DNA of 64,000 nucleotides from Dactylosporangium vinaceum (GTDB lineage Bacteria; Actinomycetota; Actinomycetes; Mycobacteriales; Micromonosporaceae): contig NZ_CP061913.1 in assembly GCF_019904175.1 (NCBI RefSeq), positions 8,928,001 through 8,992,000 on the forward strand. Direction: 5' to 3'. A model generated the notes under the pieces. That model was given only the letters and a program-made list of their open reading frames with translations. It ran no database searches and was not told where the DNA came from. The position numbers and the translations under genes are program-made. Below are positions 15,401 through 23,299 of the stretch, piece after piece (within the stretch, counting starts at the first letter, position 1; each line of letters opens with the position of its first letter).

Positions 15401-18400
15401 GTGCCGCAGCAGCCAGAGGGTCGCGTCGTCACGTTCCACTCCTTCACCGGCGGCTCCGGGCGCACGATGGCCGCGGCCAACACGGCCTGGATCCTGGCCG
15501 CGGCCGGGCTGCGCGTGCTCGTCGCCGACTGGGACCTCGAGTCGCCCGGCCTGCACCGGTACTTCCACCCCTTCCTCGACACCGCCGAGTTCGACAGGTC
15601 GGGCGGCGTGACCGACCTCCTGCGCCGCTTCGAGCGCGCCACCGTCGACCCGTTCGCCGTCACCCCGCCGGTCACCGTGCACTGGCCGCACTTCGCCGGC
15701 GGCATCGACCTGCTGCCGGCCGGGCGCCAGGACGCCGCCTATGCGGGCGCGCTCGGCGGCCTCGGCGGGCTGGACTGGGACGACTTCTACCGGGCGGGCG
15801 GCGGGGAGTTCCTCGACGAGCTGCGCCGGCACATGACCGGCCGCTACGACTACACCCTGATCGACAGCCCGGCCGGCGTCGGCGACCTGGCCCAGATCTG
15901 CCTCGCGCACCTCGCCGACGACGTCCTGGCCTGCTTCACCCTCAGCGCCAAGAGCATCGAGGGCGCGGCCCGGGCCGCCGCGGCCACCCGCGAGGCCGAG
16001 CACCCGCCGCGCGTGCTGCCGGTGCCGATGCGGGTCGACCCGGCCGACCGGGCCCGGGCCGAGGCGGGGCGGCGGGCGGCCCGCGAGCGGCTGGCCGGCC
16101 TGCCCGCGGGGCTGGGCGCCGACGAGGCCGAGGCGTACTGGCGCGACGTCCAGGTGCCGTACCAGTCCGCGTACGCCTACGAGGAGGTGCTGGCCGCGCT
16201 GAGCGACCTGCCGGGGCAGCCGGACTCGCTGCTGTCGGCCTACGAGCGGCTGGCCTGGTACCTCACCGACGGCGCCGTGAAGGGGCTCACGCCGGCCGAC
16301 GAGGGGGTGCGCTACCGGGCGGCCGCGCAGTACCTGCGGCTCACCACGGCCCGCGAGGACCGGGTCCTGCTGCGGCACAGCCCCGAGGACCGGGTGTGGG
16401 CCGAGTGGATCGCCGAGACGCTCGCCGCGGCCAAGGTGCACGTGATCGTCGAGTCCGGCGCGCCGGCCGTCGGGGCGCCCCGGGAGATGATCGTCATCTC
16501 GGCCGGGCCGGGGGCGGCCGAGGCCCAGCGCCGCTTCGCCGGGCGTGCGGCCGGGCGCCCGCCGCTGGCCGTCTACACCGACACCGTCGCCGCGCTGCCG
16601 GCCTTCCCCGAGCACGCCGCGGCCCGCCTGGCCGGGCTGGGCGAGCCCGAGGCGGCCCGGGCCCTGCTCCGGCTGGTGGGCCGGGAGGAGGAGCCCCGGC
16701 GCACCGGCGCCCTGCGCTACCCGGGGCTGGAGCCGGCCTGCTTCCACGCGCCCCCGCGCCCCGCGGCCTTCACCGGGCGCCAGGCCGACCTCGACCGGCT
16801 CCGCGACCGGCTGCGCCCCGACGAGCACGGCAGCCCGCGGCCGGGGCCGGTCGTCCTGCACGGCCTGGGCGGGGCGGGCAAGTCGGCGATCGCCGCCGAG
16901 TACGTCCACCGCTTCCGGGCCGCCTACGACCTCGTCTGGTGGCTTGACTGCGCCGCGCTGGACAACGGCCTGGCCGAGCTGGCCCGGGCGCTCGGCGTCG
17001 GGCCCGGCGCCGTGCTCGGAGCCCTGCGCCGCGGCGAGCCGCACCGGCGCTGGCTGATCGTGCTCGACGACGCCGAGGACTACGAGCAGGTGCGGCGGGT
17101 GCTCCCGCAGGGCGGCGGCCAGGCCATCATCACCTCCCGCAACCTGTCCTGGGGCGGCGGCTTCGCCTCGGTGCCGGTCTCGGTCTACGGGCGCGACGAG
17201 AGCATCGTGTACCTGCGCCGCCACCTCCCCGGGATCACCACCACCGAGGCGGACGCGGTGGCCGAGGCGCTCGGCGACCTCCCCCTGGCGGTCGCGGCGG
17301 CGGCGGAGGCGCTGCGGGCCCCGGGCGCGTCGGTCGCCGGCTACCTCGCCGAGCTCGACCGGCCGCAGTTCACCATGCCGGCCGTCGAGGGCGCGTTCGA
17401 CAGGTCCCTGGCGCGCCTGCGGGCCCAGTCGCCGGGCGCGCACCGGCTCCTGCAGCTGTTCTCCGTGCTCGCCCCGGACACGGCGACCGGGGTCGTGTAC
17501 AGCGACGCGATGGCCGAGGTCCTGAAGCCCTACGACGAGTCCGTCGCCGACCGCGTGATGCCGGCCGCGCTGGTGCAGCAGATCAGCCGGCTCGGGCTGC
17601 TGCGCCCCGACCTGCCCGGCGGCCGCATCCACATGCACCCGCTGCTGCAGCGGATCGTCCGGGAGCGGATGACCCCCGAGGACCGGCGCGAGGCCCGCCA
17701 CCAGGTCCACCTGGTGCTGGCCGGGCTGAGCCGCGGGCACGACGTCGACGACCCGCGCTCCTGGCCGCAGTACGAGCTGATCTGGCCCCACCTCGACGCC
17801 TCGGCCGCCGCCGGGTGCCGCAACGAGGCCGTCCGCGGCCTGGTCGTGGACCGGGTGAGGCGGCTGCGCCACGCCGGCGACACTGCCCGTGGCGAGCGCC
17901 TCGCGCGGCAGGTCGAGGCCGAGTGGGCCGGGACCGCCCACGAGCGGCAGCGGCTGCAGCTGGCGGGCGTGCGGGCCGGCATCCTGCGCGACCAGGGCCG
18001 CTACACCGAAGCGCTCGAGCTCGACCGGGAGGTCGCCCGGGAGCAGGAGCGGCTGCTCGACCGGCACCATCCGGCCACCCTGGCCACCCGGGACCGCCTC
18101 GCCGCCGACCTGCGGGCGCTGGGGCATTACACCGAGGCCCTGCACCTGGCCCGGCGCACCTACCGCGCCTGGTCGCGGGTGGTCGGGGCCGAGCACGCCC
18201 GCACCCTCAACGCGCTCAACGGCCTCGCCACCGCCTACCGGGCGGCCGGGCACTACCGGGCGGCCCGCCGCTGCGACGAGCGGGTCCGCACGTTCCGGCC
18301 GTTCCCGGGGCCGGACCGCGACCCGGCGGTCCTGCGGGCGGCCGCGAACATGGGCCGGGACCTGCGCGACGCCGGGCTCTACGCGGAGTCGGCGGCCCTG

Positions 18401-18949
18401 CTGCGGGAGCTCGAACCGGCCTGCGCGGCCGCCTTCGGCGACGGGTCCCGGGCCGCGCTGAAGGTGCGCACCAGCCTCGCCGTGTCGCTGCGCCTCGACG
18501 GCCGGGCGGCGGAGTCGGCACCGCTGCTGGAGCACGCCTACGAGCAGTTCGCCGACGCGGGCGGGCCGGCCGGGCCGGAGACCCTGGCCTGCCGGCACAG
18601 CTGGGGGCTGACACTGCTGGCCACCGGGCCCGTCGAGCGGGCCCGGGCCGAGCTCACCGGCGTCGCCGACCGCTACCGCGACCAGCTCGGCCCGGCCCAT
18701 CCGCGCACGGTCATCGTCCGGGCCAACCTGGCCCTCGTCGACCGCGACCCCGAGCCGGCGGCCCGGGCCGCGGCCGATCTCGCGGCGGTGCTGGCGGCCA
18801 ACCACCCGCACGCGCTGATCGCCGCGCGCAACGCCGCCCTCCTGGCCGGCGGGCCCACGGCCGACCTGGAGCAGCGGCTGCGCCGGGCCCTCGGGGAGGG
18901 CCACCCGCTCATCGCTGTCAGCGACCCGACATCTATCGATCCCTACTGA
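15401..18949 (+). CDS. FxsT-like protein: MinD-like, degenerate TIR, NB-ARC, TPR
   Basis: 1182 residues with the architecture of the FXS-system TPR protein. A MinD/ParA-like domain opens it (VVTFHSFTGGSGRTM, residues 9-23; DWDLESPGLHRYF). A shrunken TIR-like segment lies at about 320-400 (LLRHSPEDRVWAEWIAETL). The NB-ARC ATPase spans about 445-720 (Walker A LHGLGGAGKSAIA near 485-497; Walker B LIVLDD), then a winged-helix region and TPRs from about 845. Relative to FxsT at 23300 the MinD signature Lys of KGG is Thr, and both use Arg in the P-loop. GTG 15401 is chosen because FxsT begins at the same point. It ends 3 bp from the convergent hydrolase gene. Confidence 0.82.
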   Translation: MPQQPEGRVVTFHSFTGGSGRTMAAANTAWILAAAGLRVLVADWDLESPGLHRYFHPFLDTAEFDRSGGVTDLLRRFERATVDPFAVTPPVTVHWPHFAGGIDLLPAGRQDAAYAGALGGLGGLDWDDFYRAGGGEFLDELRRHMTGRYDYTLIDSPAGVGDLAQICLAHLADDVLACFTLSAKSIEGAARAAAATREAEHPPRVLPVPMRVDPADRARAEAGRRAARERLAGLPAGLGADEAEAYWRDVQVPYQSAYAYEEVLAALSDLPGQPDSLLSAYERLAWYLTDGAVKGLTPADEGVRYRAAAQYLRLTTAREDRVLLRHSPEDRVWAEWIAETLAAAKVHVIVESGAPAVGAPREMIVISAGPGAAEAQRRFAGRAAGRPPLAVYTDTVAALPAFPEHAAARLAGLGEPEAARALLRLVGREEEPRRTGALRYPGLEPACFHAPPRPAAFTGRQADLDRLRDRLRPDEHGSPRPGPVVLHGLGGAGKSAIAAEYVHRFRAAYDLVWWLDCAALDNGLAELARALGVGPGAVLGALRRGEPHRRWLIVLDDAEDYEQVRRVLPQGGGQAIITSRNLSWGGGFASVPVSVYGRDESIVYLRRHLPGITTTEADAVAEALGDLPLAVAAAAEALRAPGASVAGYLAELDRPQFTMPAVEGAFDRSLARLRAQSPGAHRLLQLFSVLAPDTATGVVYSDAMAEVLKPYDESVADRVMPAALVQQISRLGLLRPDLPGGRIHMHPLLQRIVRERMTPEDRREARHQVHLVLAGLSRGHDVDDPRSWPQYELIWPHLDASAAAGCRNEAVRGLVVDRVRRLRHAGDTARGERLARQVEAEWAGTAHERQRLQLAGVRAGILRDQGRYTEALELDREVAREQERLLDRHHPATLATRDRLAADLRALGHYTEALHLARRTYRAWSRVVGAEHARTLNALNGLATAYRAAGHYRAARRCDERVRTFRPFPGPDRDPAVLRAAANMGRDLRDAGLYAESAALLRELEPACAAAFGDGSRAALKVRTSLAVSLRLDGRAAESAPLLEHAYEQFADAGGPAGPETLACRHSWGLTLLATGPVERARAELTGVADRYRDQLGPAHPRTVIVRANLALVDRDPEPAARAAADLAAVLAANHPHALIAARNAALLAGGPTADLEQRLRRALGEGHPLIAVSDPTSIDPY

Positions 18950-18952
18950 CTG

Positions 18953-19819
18953 TCACACCTCGGCCAGCCACTGGATGATCCGCGGCATCACCCGCAGCGC
19001 GCCGAAGTGGGCGGCCCCGTGCTCGACCTCCAGCTGGGCGTGCGGGATGTTGTCGGCCAGCCAGCGGGTGTGGCTGACCGGCGCGAACCGGTCGTCGCTG
19101 CCGTGCCACAGCCGCACCGGCGCCACGATCCCGTCCAGCCGGAAGCCCCAGTCGCCCCGCAGCGCGAGCAGGTCGTCGATCCAGCCGTAGGGCCCGTCGC
19201 CGAGCGCCGCCGCGTAGGTGCGCAGCAGCAGCCGCTCGATCGCCACGTCGTCGACCACCCGCAGGTCGGCCGCCGGCATCTCCTCGCGCAGCAGGCGCAG
19301 CAGGTGGGCCGGGTCGTCGCGGACCCGGTTGGCCCGCAGTCGCAGCTGCTCGGCGATCAGGTCCTCGTCGAGCGCGGCCGCGCGCCAGGAGCGCTGGTTG
19401 GAGGGGACCATGTCGCCGTACCAGTCGAGCCCCACCGCATCCGCCGGAGCCAGGCTGACCAGGGCGGCCGCCCGGGTGACCCGGTCCGGCAGCAGCGCCG
19501 CGCAGGCCAGCGCGTGCGGCCCCCCGCCCGAGCGGCCCAGGACCGCGAACGTGTCGAGCCCCAGCGCGTCGGCGAGCGCTCCCACATCGGCGGCGGCCTC
19601 GGCGACCGTGCGGCCCGCGTGCCGGCTCGACCCCCCGTAGCCGGGTCGGCAGTAGGCGATCAGTCGCACGCCCAGGCGGTACAGGATCGAATGTCTCGGC
19701 TTCGGTCCGTCGCCGCTGCCCGGCGTCCCGTGATGCAGGAACACCGGGCGCCCCTCCGGCTTGCCGGAGTCCTCGTAGGCGATCGAGCGGCCGCTGCCCA
19801 GGTCGAGAAACTTGAACAC
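18953..19819 (-). CDS. Alpha/beta hydrolase inside the FXS locus
   Basis: 288 residues with oxyanion region LHHGTPGSG, nucleophile elbow GRSGGG, acid in HGSDDRFAP and final His in HGAAHFG, a complete Ser-Asp-His set. Substrate unknown; possible roles are hydrolysis or release of a modified peptide, or an unrelated esterase function. It is transcribed away from fxsB across 58 bp and converges on the FxsT-like gene with only 3 bp between stops, so it is physically embedded in the RiPP locus. Confidence 0.8.
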   Translation of the reverse strand: MFKFLDLGSGRSIAYEDSGKPEGRPVFLHHGTPGSGDGPKPRHSILYRLGVRLIAYCRPGYGGSSRHAGRTVAEAAADVGALADALGLDTFAVLGRSGGGPHALACAALLPDRVTRAAALVSLAPADAVGLDWYGDMVPSNQRSWRAAALDEDLIAEQLRLRANRVRDDPAHLLRLLREEMPAADLRVVDDVAIERLLLRTYAAALGDGPYGWIDDLLALRGDWGFRLDGIVAPVRLWHGSDDRFAPVSHTRWLADNIPHAQLEVEHGAAHFGALRVMPRIIQWLAEV

Positions 19820-19877
19820 GGACCGCCTCCTTCGGCGTGACGCGCCGTCGCGGAAGCGTCCAGGATACCGAGCGGGA

Positions 19878-21053
19878 ATGAGCTTGGAAGGATTCGCTGG
19901 ACAACGCTTGACCGCGACCCCACCATTGGTGCACGTGGGCCCGCCGACGCGCCAGCTGATCGTGAAGATTCACAGCCGATGCAACCTGAGCTGCGACTAC
20001 TGCTACATGTACGAGAGCATCGACCAGAGCTGGCGAACCCGGCCCACGACGATGAGCCCGGCCACGATCACCGCGGTCGCCGCGCGCATCCGCGAGCACG
20101 CCCGCGTCCACGACCTGCGTGACCTGCAGGTCGTGCTGCACGGCGGCGAGCCGCTGCTGGCCGGTCACGCCGGGCTGGAGGCGGCGCTGGCCGAGATCCG
20201 GGCCGCGTTCCCGGCCGCCCGGTTCGCGATGCAGACCAACGGCATCCTCATCGACGAGCGGTTCCTGGAGCTGTTCCACCGCTACGGGGTCCGGGTCGGG
20301 GTGAGCGTCGACGGCGACCGGGCGGCCACCGACAGGCACCGCCGCTACGCCAACGGCCGCGGCTCCTACGACCGGATCGCGGCCGGGATCGAGCTGCTCA
20401 TGCGGCCGGAGAACGCACCCGTCTACGGCGGGCTGCTGTGCACCATCGACGTCCGCAACGACCCCGGCGCGGTGTTCGACGGCCTGCTCGCGTTCCGCCC
20501 CCCGCGGGTCGACCTGCTGCTGCCGCACGGCAACTGGACCACCCCGCCCCCGGACCACGAGCGGCCCGGCGCGTACGGCGAGTGGCTGATCGCGGTCTTC
20601 GAGCGCTGGTACGGCCGGCGCCCCGAGCCGACCCGCATCCGGATCTTCGAGTCGATCATCGCCCGGCTGTTCGGCCTGCCGAGCGGGACGGAGTCGATAG
20701 GCGGCGACGAGCCAGGCATCGTCACGATCGAGACCGACGGCACCTACGAGCAGTCCGACGCGCTGAAGACGACAGCCGAAGGCGGCCCGGCCACCGGCCT
20801 CGACGTCACCGCCCACAGCCTCGACGACGTCCTCGAGCACCTCGCCGTGGCCGCGCCGTACCTGCTCTCGGCGCAGTGCCGGGCCTGCCCCGTCGTGGCC
20901 GTGTGCGGCGGCGGCCTGCGGGCCCACCGGTTCCGTGCGGACAACGGCTTCGACAACCCGTCCGTGTACTGCACGGACCTGTTCGCGCTCATCAGCCACA
21001 TCGGCCGCCGGGTGCGGGCCGATCTCATCCAGGCGGCGGCGGTCGACAGGTGA
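19878..21053 (+). CDS. fxsB: FxsB-type radical SAM/SPASM cyclophane maturase
   Basis: 391-residue radical SAM enzyme predicted to crosslink the Phe ring to the Ser beta-carbon in the FxS motif of the precursor FxsA. The CxxxCxxC cluster motif is at C35, C39 and C42 (CNLSCDYCYMY), followed by LHGGEPLL and QTNGILID. SPASM-region cysteines include C334, C337 and C343 (QCRACPVVAVCGGG) and one near 364. ATG 19878 is the best start before the conserved KIHSRCNL region, although its ribosome site is weak. Its stop overlaps the GTG of the HExxH gene (GTGA). In many FXS systems these two parts are reported as one fused protein; here they are split. Confidence 0.9.
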   Translation: MSLEGFAGQRLTATPPLVHVGPPTRQLIVKIHSRCNLSCDYCYMYESIDQSWRTRPTTMSPATITAVAARIREHARVHDLRDLQVVLHGGEPLLAGHAGLEAALAEIRAAFPAARFAMQTNGILIDERFLELFHRYGVRVGVSVDGDRAATDRHRRYANGRGSYDRIAAGIELLMRPENAPVYGGLLCTIDVRNDPGAVFDGLLAFRPPRVDLLLPHGNWTTPPPDHERPGAYGEWLIAVFERWYGRRPEPTRIRIFESIIARLFGLPSGTESIGGDEPGIVTIETDGTYEQSDALKTTAEGGPATGLDVTAHSLDDVLEHLAVAAPYLLSAQCRACPVVAVCGGGLRAHRFRADNGFDNPSVYCTDLFALISHIGRRVRADLIQAAAVDR

Positions 21054-22780
21054 CGACACAACGGTTGCCACAGGAAGCCTTCGCGGGCATCGCCTCCGGT
21101 TACGGCGACGCGGCGGCGATGGCGGTGCTGGCGGCGGGCCAGCTGGCCAAGCGAAAAGCCCTGATCGCCATGGTACTGCGGGCAGCGCACCCGACACCGC
21201 TCGCCGAGCCGCTGCGCGCCGCGACCGAGCTGATCACCCGGGCCGAGGAGCTCGCCGAGCCCGCCGTGGCCGGCATCCTCGCCCTCCCCCACCTCGACGC
21301 CTGGGCCACCCTGTGCCTGCACCGCCTGGCCGACGGCGCCGCCGACGCGGACCTGCTCGAGCACCTCAACGGCTACGCGGCCGCGGCGGCGATCGCGGCC
21401 GGGCTCGACTTCGAGCTCGTGCTGCCGACGGTCGACGGTGCTGCCACCATCCCGGGTCTGGGCAGCGCCGCGGGGCTGGGGCCGGGGCCGGCCCGCGTCG
21501 TGAGCCGGGGCGGCACGGTCAGCGTCACCGGCGCCGGCGGCACCGCCGTCGAGCCGGGCGGCCCCGGCTGGCGGCCCCGCCGCAGCGCGCCCCTGCCGGG
21601 CTGGACGCTCGCCATTGAGGACCTGGACCCGTACCGCAACTGCTACCAGTGGCAGCCGCTGACGTACCTGAGCGAGGCCCGCGCCCGGCACTTCGAGAAG
21701 CTGCTGGCCGACGCGTGGCAGCTCATCGAGGCCGACCACCCGCGCCACGCCGAGGGCATCCGGCACAGCATCAGCGCCGTCGTCCCCCTGGCGACGCCGG
21801 ACAACGGCACCATGATCAGCGCCGCGTCCCGCCACGCGGCCGGCGCGATCGCGGTGTCCATCCCGGACACCGCGGCCGAACTGGCGCTGTTGCTGATTCA
21901 CGAGTACATGCACGCCAAGCTCGGCGCCCTGCTCGACCTGGTCGACCTGCACGACCGGCCGCGCACCGGCTCGCCCGGCTTCCATGCGCCGTGGCGGCTC
22001 GATCCCCGCCCGACCGGCGCCCTGCTCCAGGGCGTCTACGCACACACCGGGGTCACCGACTACTGGCGGATGCGCCGGCACAGTCCGGATGCCGACACGC
22101 GCCGGGCCTCCGCGCAGTTCGCATACTGGCGGGCGATGAATCGGGTGGCCATCGAGGCCCTGATCGGCAGCGGTGAATTGACCGAAGCCGGCGCCCAATT
22201 CAGTGCGATCCTGCGCGCCACGCTCGAGCGCTGGGATGCCGAGCGGATCGCGCCCGACATCGCCGCCCGGACGCAATTGTTCGTTGCGGCCCAAACGACC
22301 CGCTGGCTGCTCATCAATGCACATGCACGTGCGGACGAGATCGAAAAACTGCTGCGTTTCCTGCGTTTCGGCACGCCTCCTGGCTCGTTGGCCGAACGGG
22401 GCACCATCGCCGCCGGCCCGACCCGCGGCCCGGCCGACGCCCCCGGCCTGCTCGCCGAGCTCCATCAATGGCTCGACGGGCACACCGAACCGGTCGGATC
22501 GAATGGCCCTGACCCGCTGACACCTGGAGTTATGCTCCTCAACGACGACCTCGCCGGTGCCGAGCGCGCGTGCCTGGCCCGGCTCGACGCCGACGCCGCG
22601 GACGACGACGCCTGGATCGGCCTGGCGGTCGCCCGCACCCGCGCGGCCGACCGCGACGGCCACCGCGACCTGGTCACCCGGCTGCTCACGACCAGGCCGG
22701 AGTTACTGCGCGCCGCCGTTTCCGCCGCGCAACGCGAAGGAAATACAATCGCCGCTTCTGAGCTCGTAAAACGCAGATAA
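21050..22780 (+). CDS. HExxH-motif peptide-modification protein of the FXS system
   Basis: 576 residues, mostly helical. The metal-binding motif H284-E-Y-M-H288 lies in LLLIHEYMHAKLG, preceded by a conserved-looking segment LDPYRNCYQWQPLTYLS. HEXXH domains of this kind accompany FxsB; some are described as 2-oxoglutarate-dependent peptide hydroxylases rather than proteases. It starts at GTG 21050, overlapping the fxsB stop, so stoichiometric translation is likely. The last 100 or so residues look TPR-like (LNDDLAGAERACLARLDADAADDDAWIGLA). The precise reaction on FxsA is not known from sequence. Confidence 0.83.
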   Translation: MTTQRLPQEAFAGIASGYGDAAAMAVLAAGQLAKRKALIAMVLRAAHPTPLAEPLRAATELITRAEELAEPAVAGILALPHLDAWATLCLHRLADGAADADLLEHLNGYAAAAAIAAGLDFELVLPTVDGAATIPGLGSAAGLGPGPARVVSRGGTVSVTGAGGTAVEPGGPGWRPRRSAPLPGWTLAIEDLDPYRNCYQWQPLTYLSEARARHFEKLLADAWQLIEADHPRHAEGIRHSISAVVPLATPDNGTMISAASRHAAGAIAVSIPDTAAELALLLIHEYMHAKLGALLDLVDLHDRPRTGSPGFHAPWRLDPRPTGALLQGVYAHTGVTDYWRMRRHSPDADTRRASAQFAYWRAMNRVAIEALIGSGELTEAGAQFSAILRATLERWDAERIAPDIAARTQLFVAAQTTRWLLINAHARADEIEKLLRFLRFGTPPGSLAERGTIAAGPTRGPADAPGLLAELHQWLDGHTEPVGSNGPDPLTPGVMLLNDDLAGAERACLARLDADAADDDAWIGLAVARTRAADRDGHRDLVTRLLTTRPELLRAAVSAAQREGNTIAASELVKRR

Positions 22781-23026
22781 CAAGTCGGGGTGGACAGCAG
22801 TCCCCGGCCCCGATTGCTGTGCCATACTTCTGCCGTGGTTTGTGCTTGCACACAGCTTGTGCTGTGCCGACGGTGTCGTCACCCGCTGCATCCGTAGGAC
22901 CCTCGGAAGGTCACCCGGGCTCAGTGAAGCACCGCACCCTGACCCTAGGCCAGCCTTAATGGGGTCTTGCCCGCGCCGCGGACCATGGCAACCACGCTCT
23001 CTCCCAACACACCCATAGGTGGAAGC
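22781..23026. promoter_or_regulatory. 246-bp leader region between the HExxH gene and fxsA
   Basis: No gene is supported here. It holds a short palindrome TGTGCTTGCACA (22841-22852), a repeat of its left arm at 22859-22866, and AT-richer patches (CATACT near 22823, CTTAAT near 22955) that could be promoter parts, but no convincing -35/-10 pair. The length suggests fxsA has separate control from fxsB. Confidence 0.3.
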
Positions 23027-23224
23027 ATGCACAAGCCAGGCGCTGTCGCCGTGGCCGAGGACCCCAGCGAGGGGTTACTCGATCTTGCGGCGGTCCGGTT
23101 GCGGACACTGCTGACCGAGCCCGACGAGGCGACCGCCTCCACGCTCGACAGCGTGATGAAACGACTGTTCGACCCGCGTGAGCGCGATCTGCTCACGGTG
23201 TCGGCGTTTGGTTCCGCACTGTAG
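23027..23224 (+). CDS. fxsA: FxSxx-COOH RiPP precursor peptide
   Basis: 65-residue precursor ending AFGSAL, which fits the FxSxx-COOH signature: Phe61, any residue, Ser63, two residues, then the C-terminus. The leader contains AEDPSEGLLDLAAVRLRTLL and MKRLFDPRERDLLTVS, probably recognised by FxsB. ATG 23027 is chosen because AGGTGGA precedes it by 4-5 bases; ATG 22985 is an alternative that adds 14 residues. It is convergent with fxsT, and a strong hairpin at 23247 separates them. The product would be a strained Phe-Ser cyclophane peptide. Confidence 0.88.
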   Translation: MHKPGAVAVAEDPSEGLLDLAAVRLRTLLTEPDEATASTLDSVMKRLFDPRERDLLTVSAFGSAL

Positions 23225-23246
23225 AACTTCACAACGGCTTCAGTAC

Positions 23247-23288
23247 GGCGAAAGGGCCGGGGCGAGTTGCTCGCTCCGGCCCTTCGCC
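23247..23288. terminator. Bidirectional terminator between fxsA and fxsT
   Basis: Long hairpin GGCGAAAGGGCCGGGGCGAG / CTCGCTCCGGCCCTTCGCC with one bulge and one G-U pair, around a short TG loop. It lies between the convergent stop codons at 23224 and 23300, so it can serve both genes. Confidence 0.75.
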
Positions 23289-23299
23289 TGGGCCGCGGC

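Noticed and set aside
15272..18904. Upstream extension of the RCK-RyR reading frame to 1789 residues
   Set aside because: The extra part is antisense to the FxsT-like gene and has no recognisable domain. GTG 15271 with GGAGG gives a sensible protein.
20438..21049. In-frame upstream extension of the HExxH gene
   Set aside because: It runs antiphase through fxsB and reads as Arg/Pro-rich shadow sequence; GTG 21050 overlapping the fxsB stop is the natural start.
22703..23032. 109-codon minus-strand frame across the fxsA leader
   Set aside because: It is antisense to the end of the HExxH gene and to fxsA, has no ribosome site, and its sequence resembles no family.
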